Under the pieces are notes generated by a model. That model saw only the letters and a list, made by a program, of their open reading frames with translations. It was not told the origin of the DNA and made no database searches. A stretch of DNA of 64,000 bases from Atrina japonica. Its lineage: Eukaryota > Mollusca > Bivalvia > Pterioida > Pinnidae. Position numbers and translations under genes: made by a program. Of the stretch, positions 23,001-38,000 are shown piece by piece. Position 1 is the stretch's first letter. Every line of letters starts with the position of its first letter. Location: NCBI GenBank assembly GCA_030159075.1, contig BROG01000639.1, positions 366,706 to 430,705 of the forward strand. The letters run 5' to 3'.

Positions 23001-26000
23001 ATTTATTACTTACATTTTACCATTTTCAAGCCTTCCCTTGATAGATGAATCTCTGGTACGGCTTGGTACAACCTTGTTTGCCTGATGCAGAAGGAGAAAT
23101 CATTGTTACAAGCAGAAAATAGTTCATGAAGTTATTTCTTGCACATAATTATTAGACATACATAGTTTTAGATTCTAACTTTCATGCATCTCATGATGCC
23201 AAAATTGAACTCAACATCTGAATACTGCAGTTATATAAGGAATCAATCTGTACTTCTAAATCAGTTCTTACTCTCAAATACTCTAAACATGGAAATCTAT
23301 GTGCGGATAATTTACACTAAATACACATGTAAATTACCCCTGTGTACTAGTCCCACAGTTGTGTTAAGAATTCTTGCTTAATACACTAAATATACACGTG
23401 TAAATTACTTGTGTACTATTCCCACGATTGTGCTAAGAATTCTTGTTTAATACAGGACTGCTCACGGTTAGTTTTTGATGTACTATTTGAATCAGGAAAT
23501 CGCTTAATTAACAACACATGGAAATAGACACATTTACAGTACAATAAAGATGTATATCTGAGTATCTCTTATTTGGTATCCACAAAATTTGTCTTCGAAC
23601 TATCTCCAAAAAGCTTAAATAATCTTTACTTCATGCATTGTATCCTTTATATGAAAAATAATTTCTAGAAAACATATAGTTACCCTTTTTTTGCCAGAGT
23701 AGCTTGAATTATCTGAACTATAATCTCGGTTTTCTTCCTTATCTCTTTGTTGTACAATGTAATCATAGGTAGACATTTTGTTGTATACTGAAATGAGAAT
23801 GAATTGAATTGAGAATGAATTTTAGGTTTGAGAAGGTTACAAACATGAATGAAAACATTATAAATATGATAAAGTGTCATTAACAGTCCTAATAATTGTG
23901 TGAAGCTCTATCAAAGATGTGAATACAAGATCTGAATAAGTACTCCAGTATTAGATTAAAATTTATGTCTGAAGTATTGAATAATAACTCTTAAGTCTAC
24001 AATAATATCAAAAACAAAATGATCCATAGTATGTGACATATATGTATTTCTGAAAATATTCACAAATACATCACACAAGATGTGTTTGAGAAAAAATATG
24101 CCACAAGAACATTAAAAAGAAAGCCATTTATGAAGGTTTTAAATTTTCATAAATCTAGCAATAATTAAACTCGTTCCAGGTCTTACTGAAATAAAGTTTC
24201 ATGCCAACGCTGGTTTGAGGTAAGAAACCCTGAAATTCTGTTTCAGAAAACAGTCAGAGCTGGTCACATGTCATGTGAACAATCAAACAGATGGGAATAA
24301 AAAGCTGTTAACATGACTGCTGTATCTGATCCTGGTCACATGTCATGTGAACAATCAAACAGATAGGAATAAAAAGCTGTTAACATGACTGCTGTATCTG
24401 ATCCTGGTCACATGTCATGTGAACAATCAGACAGATGGGAATAAAAAGCTGTTAACATGACTGCTTTATTTGATCCTGGTCACATGTCATGTGAACAATC
24501 AAACAGATAGGAATAAAAAGCTGTTAACATGACTGCTTTATTTGATCCTGGTCACATGTCATGTGAACAATCAGACAGATGGGAATAAAAAGCTGTTAAC
24601 ATGACTGCTTTATTTGATCCTGGTCACATGTCATGTGAACAATCAGACAGATGGGAATAAAAAGCTGTTAACATGACTGCTTTATTTGATCCTGGTCACA
24701 TGTCATGTGGTCCAGTCATAAAAACACCCTAAAATAGATAAGTAAGTAATGATATCATATTTATGCTCAGATCCCTTTTCAGAGCCATATTTTCAAATTT
24801 AAGACATTAAAATAAGTAAAAAATAACCATCCAGATAAATCCAGTCAAACTACTTCTATCTAACATATATGAAATGAAAATAAATCAAAATAATGTAGAT
24901 CTAAAAAAAAAAAAAAATAAATAAATAAATTCAAAATTGACATTCTATTGTTGTATCTTCCGCACCAAATTTAAATACTGTCTGTAATGCATTAACACTC
25001 ATTTCAAAATAAAACGTGAGCATTTATGGAAACTACTTAAATTTAAACCAAACATGACACTGGGAATAGGTAAAATAATTTTGTTCATAGCAAAAAATGG
25101 ACATGATTTAAAACAAATTTAGGGCTTGTAATATTGAACGTAAATAATCCTATTTAGGGCTATTACCGTGGTACATGAACATATACTCTGCTTAGACTAA
25201 ATAAACAACCAAACAACATTCTCTATCTTGTATTAATTAATATAAATAACTGTACAGGGTGAAAAAGACAAATTATCCAATGATTATTGTTAAAGAAAAC
25301 ATTTTTCGTCAACATAATTCGGGCCTAAAGTCCCGATGTAGCAAAACCATCTATCACCAATTTCAATTATAGACATTGATGTCAATGCCTTCGGCAATGG
25401 ATAAAACTTTGTTTTTTGTTGAAGACATCGTTTCTGTTTGAAATCCATTATGAACAGACCGATTACACAAAAAGTTTAGGTTTATACATCCCAATCTAAT
25501 TGTGATTAACTTCAAAAGTTGTGATAATTGTTGTGTAAACACCCGACAATGGACATGGTGATTTTCCCCTACTTCTGCGGAATCGAGAACTGGAAATTGT
25601 AATATTCAATTGTTCGAGTTACCTCCCTTTGTGATATCAATATACACACAAGTGACCGTTCGCTGAAATTGAGCAATCTCTCGTTATGTAAGGCATGTGG
25701 TCAACATATAGGTTGTATAAATAAAGGATATATGCCAGGGCTCAACACCAAGGCACGTCCGACCGACCCTGACTAGTAAAAGATTGGTCCGGTCTAGTTA
25801 ATTTGTGTCAAAGTAGCCCGACTGGTCGGGTTAAAAATATCACTTCAAATAGATTGAAGATCTATTATTAAAAAAAATTGTTGTGAAAAACCATTTTCTT
25901 CTTTTTGTAATTTATTTACCGATAGTGGGACATTTATTTACATTACCGGTGATTGTGATAATAGATATGTCGCTGATATTACGTGCCGTATAGTCTTACT

Positions 26001-29000
26001 TTCATTTCGTCAATTTTGTCGCCATATATTGTAATACGCCCTCTGGTGAGAGATTGGTATATAAAATAAACCGGAAAAAATGGTAACATTACCAGGATGA
26101 CGCTTAAAGCCACTGGAATGACACATCAGATTATGTTTTCGTCATTTTTAGATTATTTATATACAATTAAGAAGAAGAATCTATTTCAATGTGAGAAGGG
26201 AAACAGTGTTCAAGGTATTTTGATACAAACTGTACGAGTAGTTACGTTGGGTTCAATATCACACTAGTACTGATATGGCTTAAATATGAAAAGCTAGATC
26301 GGTAAATACGCGGACAATACCGACAAAATATCTTTTAATTTAATGTAAAAACTATATTATTAACATTTAAAAGTAAATTATTCCACAAAATTATCATTAC
26401 AATGAAAAGGAGCTTCAATCCAGTTACATGTCCCGTCATTCTGGTAATTGGCATTCAAGCTAACTGTCTATTCAGGTTTTATTTTGTTCTTGATAAAATT
26501 ATAAATCTGGAACAATCAGCATGAATACAGTGTACAAATTGAGGATAATTTACTTGCACCAATCAGAAATGACATGTATGTTTTATACTGTAACAAAATA
26601 TACTTGTATTCCAGTCCTACTTATTAGAGTTAGTAGGCTTGAGTACTCTAGAGATTATATGGAATTATTTCAATCATGAAATAATTCATTCATTTCTTTC
26701 TGTTCTTATTTGTTTTTTTATATTGTTTAAAAAATCAGTTAAAGCAGTAATAGCATTTAATGGTGCAGCAATAGCTAAAAAATGAGACATAGATATGCAC
26801 AAGTCCTCTGCCTGTCATCGAGTTCGTCGGGCAATTTATGAAATTAATATGTGAGCTATATTTTACCACTTATTAAAAATTAAAATATAGTGTTTTCATT
26901 AAAATCTTTAGATGTAGCGTACCCTAATGAAGTAGGATATGAAACTCTGGAAGAGAGATAGATATGATGTAACCGAGGTAAGGTCTAGTGATGTTGAGGT
27001 CAGGTCTAGTAAAAAATTTCTGGTACTGGTCCGACTGGTCTAGTTCTTTTTAAAGTTAATGTTGAGCCCTGTATGCACACGGAATCTCATTAAGATAGGT
27101 TCTGTATAGCGATTAGTTGACAAACACGTTAATTTGATAGCTTTCAAAATGGACAGGAACTTATTCATAATGAATTTCATGCACCATTTGCATAACACGC
27201 ACCTCCTACTCGATGCTTTCCCCTCTATTCTGCTTTTACTTCCATTTTTCCATGGACTAGAAAACATACATATTCCTGAGAGTTCAATAGAAATTTATTT
27301 AGCTTCATTTTGGTATCATCAATATACAGTAATTATTTCTATTTACATTGCTGTATGCTTGTAGCTGTCGTTATCAATATGATGAATGGCAGAGGAATAC
27401 TGTAGTTTCTCAAGGCAGGCTCAACATCACTGGAATCTTATATAGTGGAATTCAATATTTATAAATAGTTTGATGACGTTTTGTTGAAACTAACTACAAA
27501 TCGTATTGTACAACATCGAAAGGCAGAAGTAAGTAAAATTGTGATATTTCATTTAATGATTATTCAAACTAGATTTAATTTCATTTACACCAAAATTTAC
27601 TTTTCTGTAAAAGTTGAATTTTTGAGTTGCACTATATTTTACAGGAAAGTGCTAATGCAACCTCCATGACCTCTTTACTGCTAACAGGATAGCCTTCGCT
27701 GAAAAGTTGAAGTAAACTCATAATAGGTTGTTATTACATAACAACCCATAAAAAGAAAACCTTAGATGATTCTGATACACAAATATCCCAAGCATGGGTA
27801 ATTCTAATTGGAATGCCAATTACACTTGCACATGTGCATTGTTCTTTTGATCTTCGCCGCAATTCTGATGCATACAATTTTGGTTCAAACTTCTATTTAT
27901 GTAAATTTATCAAGCCATGAGCTATACCTTTCAAAAAGTTATATACCACCCAATTACCTTTAAGTTTGCTACATAAAGATTTTCTAGTTTAAGATCTATG
28001 AATAAGGTTAATGTTTTGAGCATACAATACAGACAGTCTGGCAGAAAAAATGCTCCCTAATCTTGGAGGCATAAAATCTGGAAATACCTGAGTCATAATT
28101 TTAAAGATCAATACAATTATAAGAATGCTTCTTACTGAGATAACAATGAAAAGCAAACAGATGAATCAGGAGTCCTAGAGCAAGTAGAAGAATGACAGCA
28201 GTAATACCCAGCAACGCCAAAAATCCTTGATCCGCCACAGGCTGGTACATTATTTTAAATACTGGAAATAAAGTGTACAAGATGTAAAATTACATATAAA
28301 GATAAAGATACACAATAATGCTTGTAGATTAACCATCAGAATCCGAGCACTTGCACAGTTATCTGGTAACAGTCAGTTGTATAGTCTGACAGGTTAAAAT
28401 CTCCAACTAAGAAATTTGATTATTAAAACATCACTTTCAAAGAATAAAACTTGCAAAACAAGTGAACATTTTGAAGATTTCTTAATGCCTGACAAATCCT
28501 ACAAAGTAGTTTTGTTTTTGTACTTGTCTTCTCTGCAATACTATTTATATCTTAACAAAACATTACAATTCTCAAGATATAACTGGTTGGTATCATATTT
28601 TGTACAGAAGTGACAAAATTCTTTATCCTTTGGATGGTCTACCTTAATATCAATGGACATCATTTAATCTTTCCTAAAATAAAAAGAAATCACAGTATCC
28701 GAATCAAAACCTCTTTCTGAATTATGTTGGATTATGACATAATACTATGTTATCACAGTGAGAATTATGACTTTTAACTATATTATCACAGTGAGAACTA
28801 TGACTTTTAACTACGTTATCACAGTGAGAGAGACTTTGACTTGTAGTTATAAATATAACTCTTACCTGCTTTGGACACTGATGAATCTATAATAAAAAGA
28901 AGATGAAAAATCAATACAGTTTCTTTCATCATGTTTATGTTTGTTTAACAGGTTAAGCTTTATTTCATATAAAATCTTTTTGAGGACACTGTCAGCATGT

Positions 29001-32000
29001 TCAGATTATTGTAGAATCAAAATTTGTTTTTGACATAAACTTATATTTTAGAGAAATTATTTGATATATTGAACACAACATGATCAACTTACAATAACAC
29101 AGAACACAAAACTAAAAAGCTAATAACCCATCATTTCCCATGTCAATAGCTAATATATGAGCCATGAATTCTGAGTAAAATCCAAAGCCCTGAAATCTAT
29201 TTGTCCTTTTGCAACTGTATAACAAGAGATGTCAGAAAACAACAGGGCTCACCTGAAATGGGTGTAAAATTTCAAAATAGGTTTTTGACCCACAGCTGTC
29301 AGGTTTTAAGGTCAGGGTCTTTTGATTATTATGATTCAGCTTAGATTCAAGTTTTTGAAAAGTAGGTCAAAGTCCAAAGTCAAGGTAACAGATGAAGGCT
29401 CTTGTCATGAGAAATCTATCTATATATATGAAATATCAAAGCCCCGTCCCCTGCAGTTAGAAAGGTATAGGCAAGGTTAAAGTTTTGTCTACAGATGCCA
29501 ATGACAACAACAATGATGACAATGATGCCGGGTGTATGGCATTAGCTCGTTGGGACGAAAATGATTATTTTAAATGAATAGACTTTCCTAGGTAAAGAAA
29601 CTAAAATTTTGTATCGGGGAAAATTGGACATCTATTATGATAGAATGATCAAAAGAGATAAATTTAGACCCTAACAAATCTATACAGAATTATCTATGTT
29701 CTTCAGATAACAATTACATTTCATGCACATTAAACAGAAATGAGTAAGTTATTTTACAGATGAAAAAGAACTTACTTGGCGCATGGTATTCTGAAATAAA
29801 GAGAAGAGTAATTACATAATTAGTATTTATTATCCAACTTGTTATACCACTTTGTCAGATAAGAATACTTGAAAACTATATTGAAAACAGCAATTTCTGT
29901 TCAAGATTATTTAATTATTTGACAAGATGTCCCCTCTTTTCATCTAATTTCAACGAAAGCTGCCACTTGACCATCACAAGCAGTCAATAGGCTATACAAA
30001 ATTTTAGATCAGATTTTTAAATTCTCATCCTCCATGTTTGGGAAAGTTAATGTGGGCAGGTTGATTTTATATTTTATTTGTTATTTTCAACTACAATATC
30101 AAAGATGTTTAAATCTGGTGAAATGGATGTCAGAGTGCTTTTGGTTTTTCTTACTTTCACTTCAACACAGCACGAATTCACCTCAGGGATCAGTGCCTCT
30201 CTATGGAAATGGCCCATAGAAAACAGATTCCATAAATATATGCTGATTTGGTAATTCGTCATACCTGAAAAATCCTGGAATACATCCATAAATGTATTCA
30301 TTTCATTTACACAGCTTTAGCCATTTACAAACTATGGCTTTAGCATCTTGCTGCTTTCTTCAAATGCTGTTATACAAAGAAGAACAAATATTTTCATGTC
30401 TGTGTTTCTTTAGTGTATGATCCAATTTTCAAAAACATGAGGCTTATATTAAATGGGTCATCAATATATGTTTGCATGTTATACAAGCGTGACACGACTG
30501 GTTTAGGATTTGATTGTGAGAAATAAAATAAGAAAAAAAATCTGAACTTTTTCTAGATTTTTTCTCGACCTTTTAGACAATGATTCAAATTTTAAAAACT
30601 CAAATAAAATATTGCCATTCGGTGGTTTTTAGAGAGGGACGGCCAGGGATGAGAATCTAAAAGTTGCTAAAAAAAACAACAACTAGAGAACAAAATGGGG
30701 CAATTACAAGAAAATTCAATGTATGATTATCGATATACCCAGTTCTTTGTATTCATATATTATAAAGCATTCATGGCAATTTACTCAGTAGATATCATTT
30801 TCAAATTACCGACTGTAAATGTAGAAATTTACATGTGGGGATAATTGACACTAAATATGCGATCTTCTCAACTAAATACATTAAATTACGCCTCCTCACA
30901 TATCAGTCCCATGGACTGATACAGTTGTGCTTAGAATTATCGTATTATACAGGACTACTCAATGTAAGTTGTGACAATGAGTAAAAAACAACCGCATGTA
31001 TTATAGTTTACATAAGAAAACTGTGTAATTAATAACATGCAGGAATATCTACATTTACAGTATTAGTGGCGACTCAAACTACAGACTATTGTCAGCATTG
31101 TGTTGATGGACTTACCTATGTATGGATAAAGAATTTTTCCATTATTTTTGTCACTGTAGTAAGCTATGAACTCGACTATGTCGACCAGCAGCACCAGAAA
31201 GACACCTATCATACCAGTGACTAGCACGGCTAAAAACCACCTACAAAATTATCATAAAGTGATGAAAGCATAGAAAAGAAAATTACTTTGAAGACAAAAT
31301 AATTAACATTGCAGCAAAACTTTTAAACATACATAAATCAAAGATTACAAACTTAACTCCCAGGAAGTCCAGAAGAGGGTCATTTTTGTGAACCTGTACG
31401 AGCAATCTTACATCTGAAGCATGAACTAAGAATCAGAAGAGATGTATGCCATACAAGTTTGGTTGATGTACAAATGTATGAGCTGTCAAAAGGGGAATTT
31501 GACAAATGACTTTCATTAGCAGTAATCTTCCAATCCCCCACCCCAAACTGCATACTTGATCTTTGCATGCCCATCATTTTGAGGTAACTTTTCTTTTTAC
31601 AGCTTGATTAATACTTGAGAAATAAAGACAAAAGTATTTACTGACCCCTTTGTTGATGTATGAGCCATAGAAGTCGGTAAACCTAACCTCAGCCAATTCT
31701 AAACTGGACACTGATACTGGGGTGATTGCACAAGCTCTCCTCAATGTTATTGTGGTGAGTTAAAAAGTAGACAGTTCTCCTTTTTTGGAGAAAATGTTCA
31801 TCTTTGAATTCATGGTAAATCCTTTGTTTAAACACAAAAAGCCCTATTTATGAGTGTTTAAAAATGTGTGTATTATGACAAGGCTCTTACAATTATTATG
31901 GATATGGACAGGGGTAGGCCAAACTGGAAAATTTGGGGGAATATATTCAAATATGGGAAATATGTAACTTTTGTGAATTGAGAATGGGGCCTCTGAAGGA

Positions 32001-35000
32001 CCCCAAAGAAAGAAAATATAGAAGCCTAAATTGTTTCAATGATGGTGACATGTACCACTGCTCTTAAATGATCTATTGCTGTATTACTACACATGAATAT
32101 ATATAGTTCTTACCTGTAATTCCTGCCACCTACACAATTGTTGAGCCATTTGCAGTGATGGTCGAAATGTGACACACATTTGTTACAGGCACTGCAATGT
32201 TTGGATTTGGTACCTCTGTATTATGAAAGAAAAATACATGAACGTTAATGACTAATGATTTTTAATCAATAATGTATGATTTCTTTTTTTTCCGTACTCA
32301 TATATTTTTTTAAAGCAAAAATTGCATTTTATGACAATAATTCATAAAGGCAATATAGGATATTGTACATTTTATTTTTGAAATGTGAAAGGAACAATCA
32401 AACTTTTGGACAGGTTTGTCTTTCTTATAAAAAAGGGGACATAACTATGTCATATTCCTCCTAATTGTTCCCACACCAACAGACATTACCAGGATACAGA
32501 GGGATGAACAATGCTGCAACGTGTTTAATGCTTCAGTCTTTGATGTTCCTTGTACAGTGGAACATGTCTTGAAACTGACCATATTCTGAAAGCCACTATA
32601 TAATGGTTCAATAATTCTAAATAAATGAAACCTCTGTTGAGAGACTATCTATCTTGGGAGATCACATTTCAGAAGTGGATGGGGTGATCTATCAAGACTG
32701 TACAGTACATCTCCAGTTAATCATGGAGGTGTGAACATCTGAATGCAGATATAATGACAACAATATGGTTGTAAACCAATGATCATTTTATTGACCATAA
32801 AATCATATATATATATAAATCCATCTTACTACAAAATTAACCATATATATATATATAGTTGTCCTACAAAACTGACCATAGTTGTCCTACAAAATTGTGC
32901 CATACAGTTGTCCAACAAAACTGACCATATAGTTGTCCTACAAAACTGACCATTAAGTTGTCATACGGAATTGATAATATAATTGTCATGAACAAAAAAT
33001 ACAATTTATCAATAAAACAAAATTTACCATAAACCTGTCATACAAAATTGACCAAATAGTTGTCATACAAAATTGACCAATTATCAATTTATGTCCTTTT
33101 ATATATATTCACTGTCTAAGATTGTAGAGTCAATTTAAAGTATGTATTAAACAATGTTGAAAAGAGGTGTTTCCATATATACTACGGTATTACTAATTTA
33201 CCCATATGTTTAGCAAGTTAAATGCTATGATTCATTTCAATAATGAACACTTTTGTTTATTGAATGCATATGGAAATTAATCACATGAAACACATAAAAT
33301 TGTTGTTGTTATTGATCAATTAAGTCATATCTAGGAATTATCATGTAGCATCATGGGAAATATCACATTATCACTGATCAATATTCTAAATAAAGCTCCT
33401 GGGGCTTTCATTAGCACAGGGTTCATGTACGGGCAAGTCATTCACTGATCAATACTAATAATATAGACCCTTTTAAAATAACTGCATTTCTATTAATTTC
33501 ACCAACACTGACACTTCGAAGTGGCATTAAGAAGTTTTGTACTCACAACAAATTATACCCTTTGGCAAGTTGTACCCTGTGCATGATTTGAATTTCATTG
33601 GGTATGATTTGTATTGGGTACGAAACTTCTTAATGCCACTCGGAAGTATGTGTCAAGTGCGAAGGCAAGATGAGCAGGAACGTAGTTATTTTAAAAAGGT
33701 CTATACTACTGATAATAAGTGGAGAATATCACATTAAGATCATAATGAGATACTATGTGGTTAAGCATCAAATACAGTAAAACTTGCTTTAGTGACCACT
33801 TGTGTATAAAGACCACCTAAGTATTTTACTGTGCCATTTGTGTACAAATCAACCAAAATTAAATGGCCATTTTCATTTGAATATATATATCTTTAAAATA
33901 GTAAAGCTATTTTAAGTACAGGTTCAATATTAAGGTTTGTCTGGGACAAGTCAGGACGAGTGAAACTGCTGAAGACAAAATTTAATTCAATAAAAATTAT
34001 TCTTGTTTAAACACAAAATAACATCTTTAAATGTTACACTTGATTTTCAGACAAGTCATTTTTGCATTTGGACAAGTAGATTTCAATACTACTTGTCCTG
34101 GAGGGCAAGCAGAAATTTTCGTTTATGTTGACCCCTGAGGTATTTGATGAAGTAGAAGTCAGAACATCAATTTACATCACTGCATATTTGGTCTTCTTTG
34201 CACAGCCTCCAGCTGTCCATGGGGACAGAAAATCAATCAAGGTAATTTACAGAATACAAAATTAATCAATTATACAGACATATCCAATATCAACAGTTTA
34301 CATACATTGTATAATGTGATACATGTAACACCAAAAAGTGGCATTGTATCTGTGAACAAATACATGTGAAGTACATCAGTAAATCTGTATGTACTATAAA
34401 TCCTGTATTATTCGCCAGAATTTTATTTACACGTTATTTCATGAGAGCTAGTTTTCAATCGCGTAAATAAGATTATCGCGTAATGAAGTATGATAATAGT
34501 ATGATGAAAAGGGCATTCGAAATCGCAAAAATATCATCTCGTAAAGAAATTTTGAACTTGTGTATTGCGAAAATAAAGTCCTGTGAAAATTTCACAGTAT
34601 CAATCTTTGTCATTGACGTCGTGTCTGAATAGATGATGCATTCCATTTCATTTTTCAAGACAAATTTGCAAACACCTTATTTTTTAATTAATACAAATGT
34701 TTATTCAAATGGTTATTTATTTGCCTATCTTCAACTGGCATTCTTGTGATACATTTAATTTGTATTTCATTGTCTAGGTACACATGCAAAGTTATGTATG
34801 TAATGCAGAAACTGTTTTTCAACATATACATGACAGGAGGCTGAAAAGGCCTTAAAGGGCAAGCAATTTCCTTTCCTATCCATATCTACCGACCCTAGGA
34901 TAACAGAATTCAAACTTTTTTCATAAACATGACCTAATATTGAGATACTACATTGGTAAACTTGACTTAATTTTGAGATGCTCGGGGGCTGAAAATTCCT

Positions 35001-38000
35001 TAAGTCTGAGGTCTGGGACCAACATATTTTACTTTCAGACCCTGTCATTTTCCTGCAGTGTGGGTCCGAGAACCTAACAAGTCCGAATCAGTGACTGATT
35101 ATTCTGTCAATTTCTTTCTTTCTAAACTTTATTTGTATCCTTTAAAAGTTCAATCTCCATTTTCTAATGTGTGACAGTTTTGGGTTTTGTGATCCCCCAC
35201 CTTTGATAACTGTTATACGTATTAATCATATTAAAAATCTGACTACGATTTATTGTAATTGGACCCATAGATTAGAGGACCGGACCCAGACAAAATTTAA
35301 CGAAAAAGTCCTATACCCAAGCAGCTGAACGAAAATTTTCAGCCCCTGGATGCTACATTTGTAAACTTGAATTACTTTTGAGATGCTACATTGGTAAACT
35401 TGACTTGATTTTGAGATGCTACATATGTAAACATGACTTAATTTTCATATGCTACATTGGTAAACTTGACTTAATTTTGATATGCTACATTTTTAAACTT
35501 GACTAGATTTTGATGTCCTACAAATCAAATCTATAAGGAACTGACCAAAATGTTTAAGACAAGTAAAAAATGTTCAAAATTTCCACCAGAATGGTATTTG
35601 AATGACAAATGAGCATGGTAAGGTTACCTGTGTGACTCAAACGACCTAAAAATAAATATGTTAATCGACATGATTGATATTACTGCCTGACTCTTAAGTA
35701 CATTACTACTAAAAAGATATGAAATATAAACACACTCTGAATTCCAAATATCTGTTAAATATATATTTCTATTGAAATGATGTCATTACAAACTAATCAA
35801 AGATATGATACATTCATAGTGAATGATTTATACGCCAAACAGTAACTTACACATCTGCCTCACAGATATAGCAATGCATATTTTCTATCACATGGTGGTG
35901 ACGAGTTCTATCAAAGGTACCAAGTCCTGATGATTTTTTCCTTAGCACTGCTGGGTCTGCTGGGTTGATGGTACTGGCAGCAATATGTGACACAATGTGA
36001 CTTAATAGTGCTAATCCTGTGATCTAAAGTCCAAGTTAAGGGGTTAATATACAGCAACAAAGATCCTTGTCATCGAATCATTTATATACTGATACATGTG
36101 CTACACATTCTCCATGTAGCAAAATAGGTGAAAAACATGACTAACATTTAGTTTCAAAATTATCATCAAACTATTAATTGAATGTAAAAAGTTCATCTCT
36201 ATAAAAAGCAGTACTGCCTGACAATAAAAATACAAATAGAGAAAAATAATGTATCTTTTTATGTTTTATCAAAGATCAATTATAAAACATGTATAAATAA
36301 GTTACATCAATACATGGCTTTCGTTGGCGCATAAATCCTGTGTCATTGTCACAATAAAATAACAAAAGACCTGTAAATAAAAATCATGCATGCAGTTTCA
36401 TTGAAGTGGATGCAATATAAACTCCTCATTGTTTGGTACTAAAAGTCAGTAATTATAGCTCTATGAAATATTACTGCAGACTGTTCTATTAAGTCATAAC
36501 TTTACCCCAATATGTACATGTACATGCATGTATAGCAATGTAATGCATGAAAGTAATGATACATAAAGAAAACATATGTTCACTCTTAAAGAATAAATAG
36601 CCCAAATTTCTAAGGGAAACTAAGGTGGGTTGGTTATTTCTTCAATAATGTTTTAAGTTCTTGTAACTTTATAAAAGTATCAAATGATGACACATATCTA
36701 TGTGCATGATAGATATAGATATTGCTACATAGTCAGCTTTAGTTTGACCTTTCACCTTGACCCAAAAATGTATAAACAAAGATTTCTTTAGCTATCAGTT
36801 AGGCCATAATAAAAAAATTGCTAGATTCTCATCCATTTTTTAAAAAGATTTGGGGCGGGGGGGCGAATTTCATTTTTTATTTTTTTCTGAAATAGAATTG
36901 AAATGGAATTGGAGACTGAATATGACTAATTTGACCTGGCAAACAGTGGAAAAAAAAACATTGTTAAGCTTTCATAGTTTTATTTGACTTCCTGTCAAAA
37001 TATAATAACACAAAGTCAACAAATTTAAATAAAATCTCATGTTTATATCTACATCATGTACATGTATGACTAGAATCACTAGATACCAAAATTGTAACTA
37101 ATGTCATTCCATAAATGAGGAATCCTACTTTCATTTTTTTTCTTGCTTGAAGGCTGTCGATACCCCTTCAAATGAGCAAAAGGTGCTGGTATATGGCATC
37201 CCATTCCTTCTAATGTATGATGATTTTCATCAATGTAGGCTACCATAGACAGACAACCAATGTATGAAAAAACGACTTACCAAGAGTGTCAACATTGGCA
37301 CTAAGAAATCCTACAATTTGCTTTTGTAGGCATTCAATAATGTCATTCTGTAGCTTTATTTAGTCATTAACTGGGCTGCCATGCTTCTCGGGTAAATGGT
37401 TTGTTCGATGCTGCAGACAAGAATACTGAATGCATCATGAACAGGATCATTGTTAGTTTTTCAGAACCATCTGAGTTCTGGGAAAACTGAATATATTTGC
37501 CAAGAAAAGACAATATCGCCAACTTTGCATACAGGGTCACATGAAACAAACGTTCCGTCTTTAGATTTCCCAACAGTAACTGTCGCTTATCTACCTGAAA
37601 AACTAGGTCGAACTTTCGGCCCCGATTTTAAGAGATATTTTAGTGGTAAAATCAGGGGCAGAAGTCCTCCCATATATTTTTTCGTAGCAATATGCTGTGA
37701 CATTTTCACAGCAGTTTAGCGATCATTTCAACCACCTATTTCTTATCGCTGGCGTCCGATATTTGTTGATATGCTTACTTGATCTTTTAGATTTATAAAT
37801 CCATCGTCATTAAGTTATGACATGACATAATGCCATATCTATGAGATGTTTATTCTAGCTACCCATCGTTTTTGTATTCACGTCGTCTGTCTCCATTTTG
37901 AACAGAAGAAAATCTAAGACGTTCGTTGATTGGTTGATCGTAAATGCACATTCATTATTGCGTTATAATCAACCAATCAGCAAACGTCTTAGATTTTCTT

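Noticed and set aside
30265..30274. Possible 10-nt micro-exon on the minus strand between ttccag and gtatga
   Set aside because: It would shift the ZDHHC reading frame, while the 15- and 21-nt exons keep it.
37367..37719. Overlapping frames on both strands inside the 36802-38203 element
   Set aside because: Considered as a transposase remnant, but no DDE, Myb or zinc-finger pattern could be seen.
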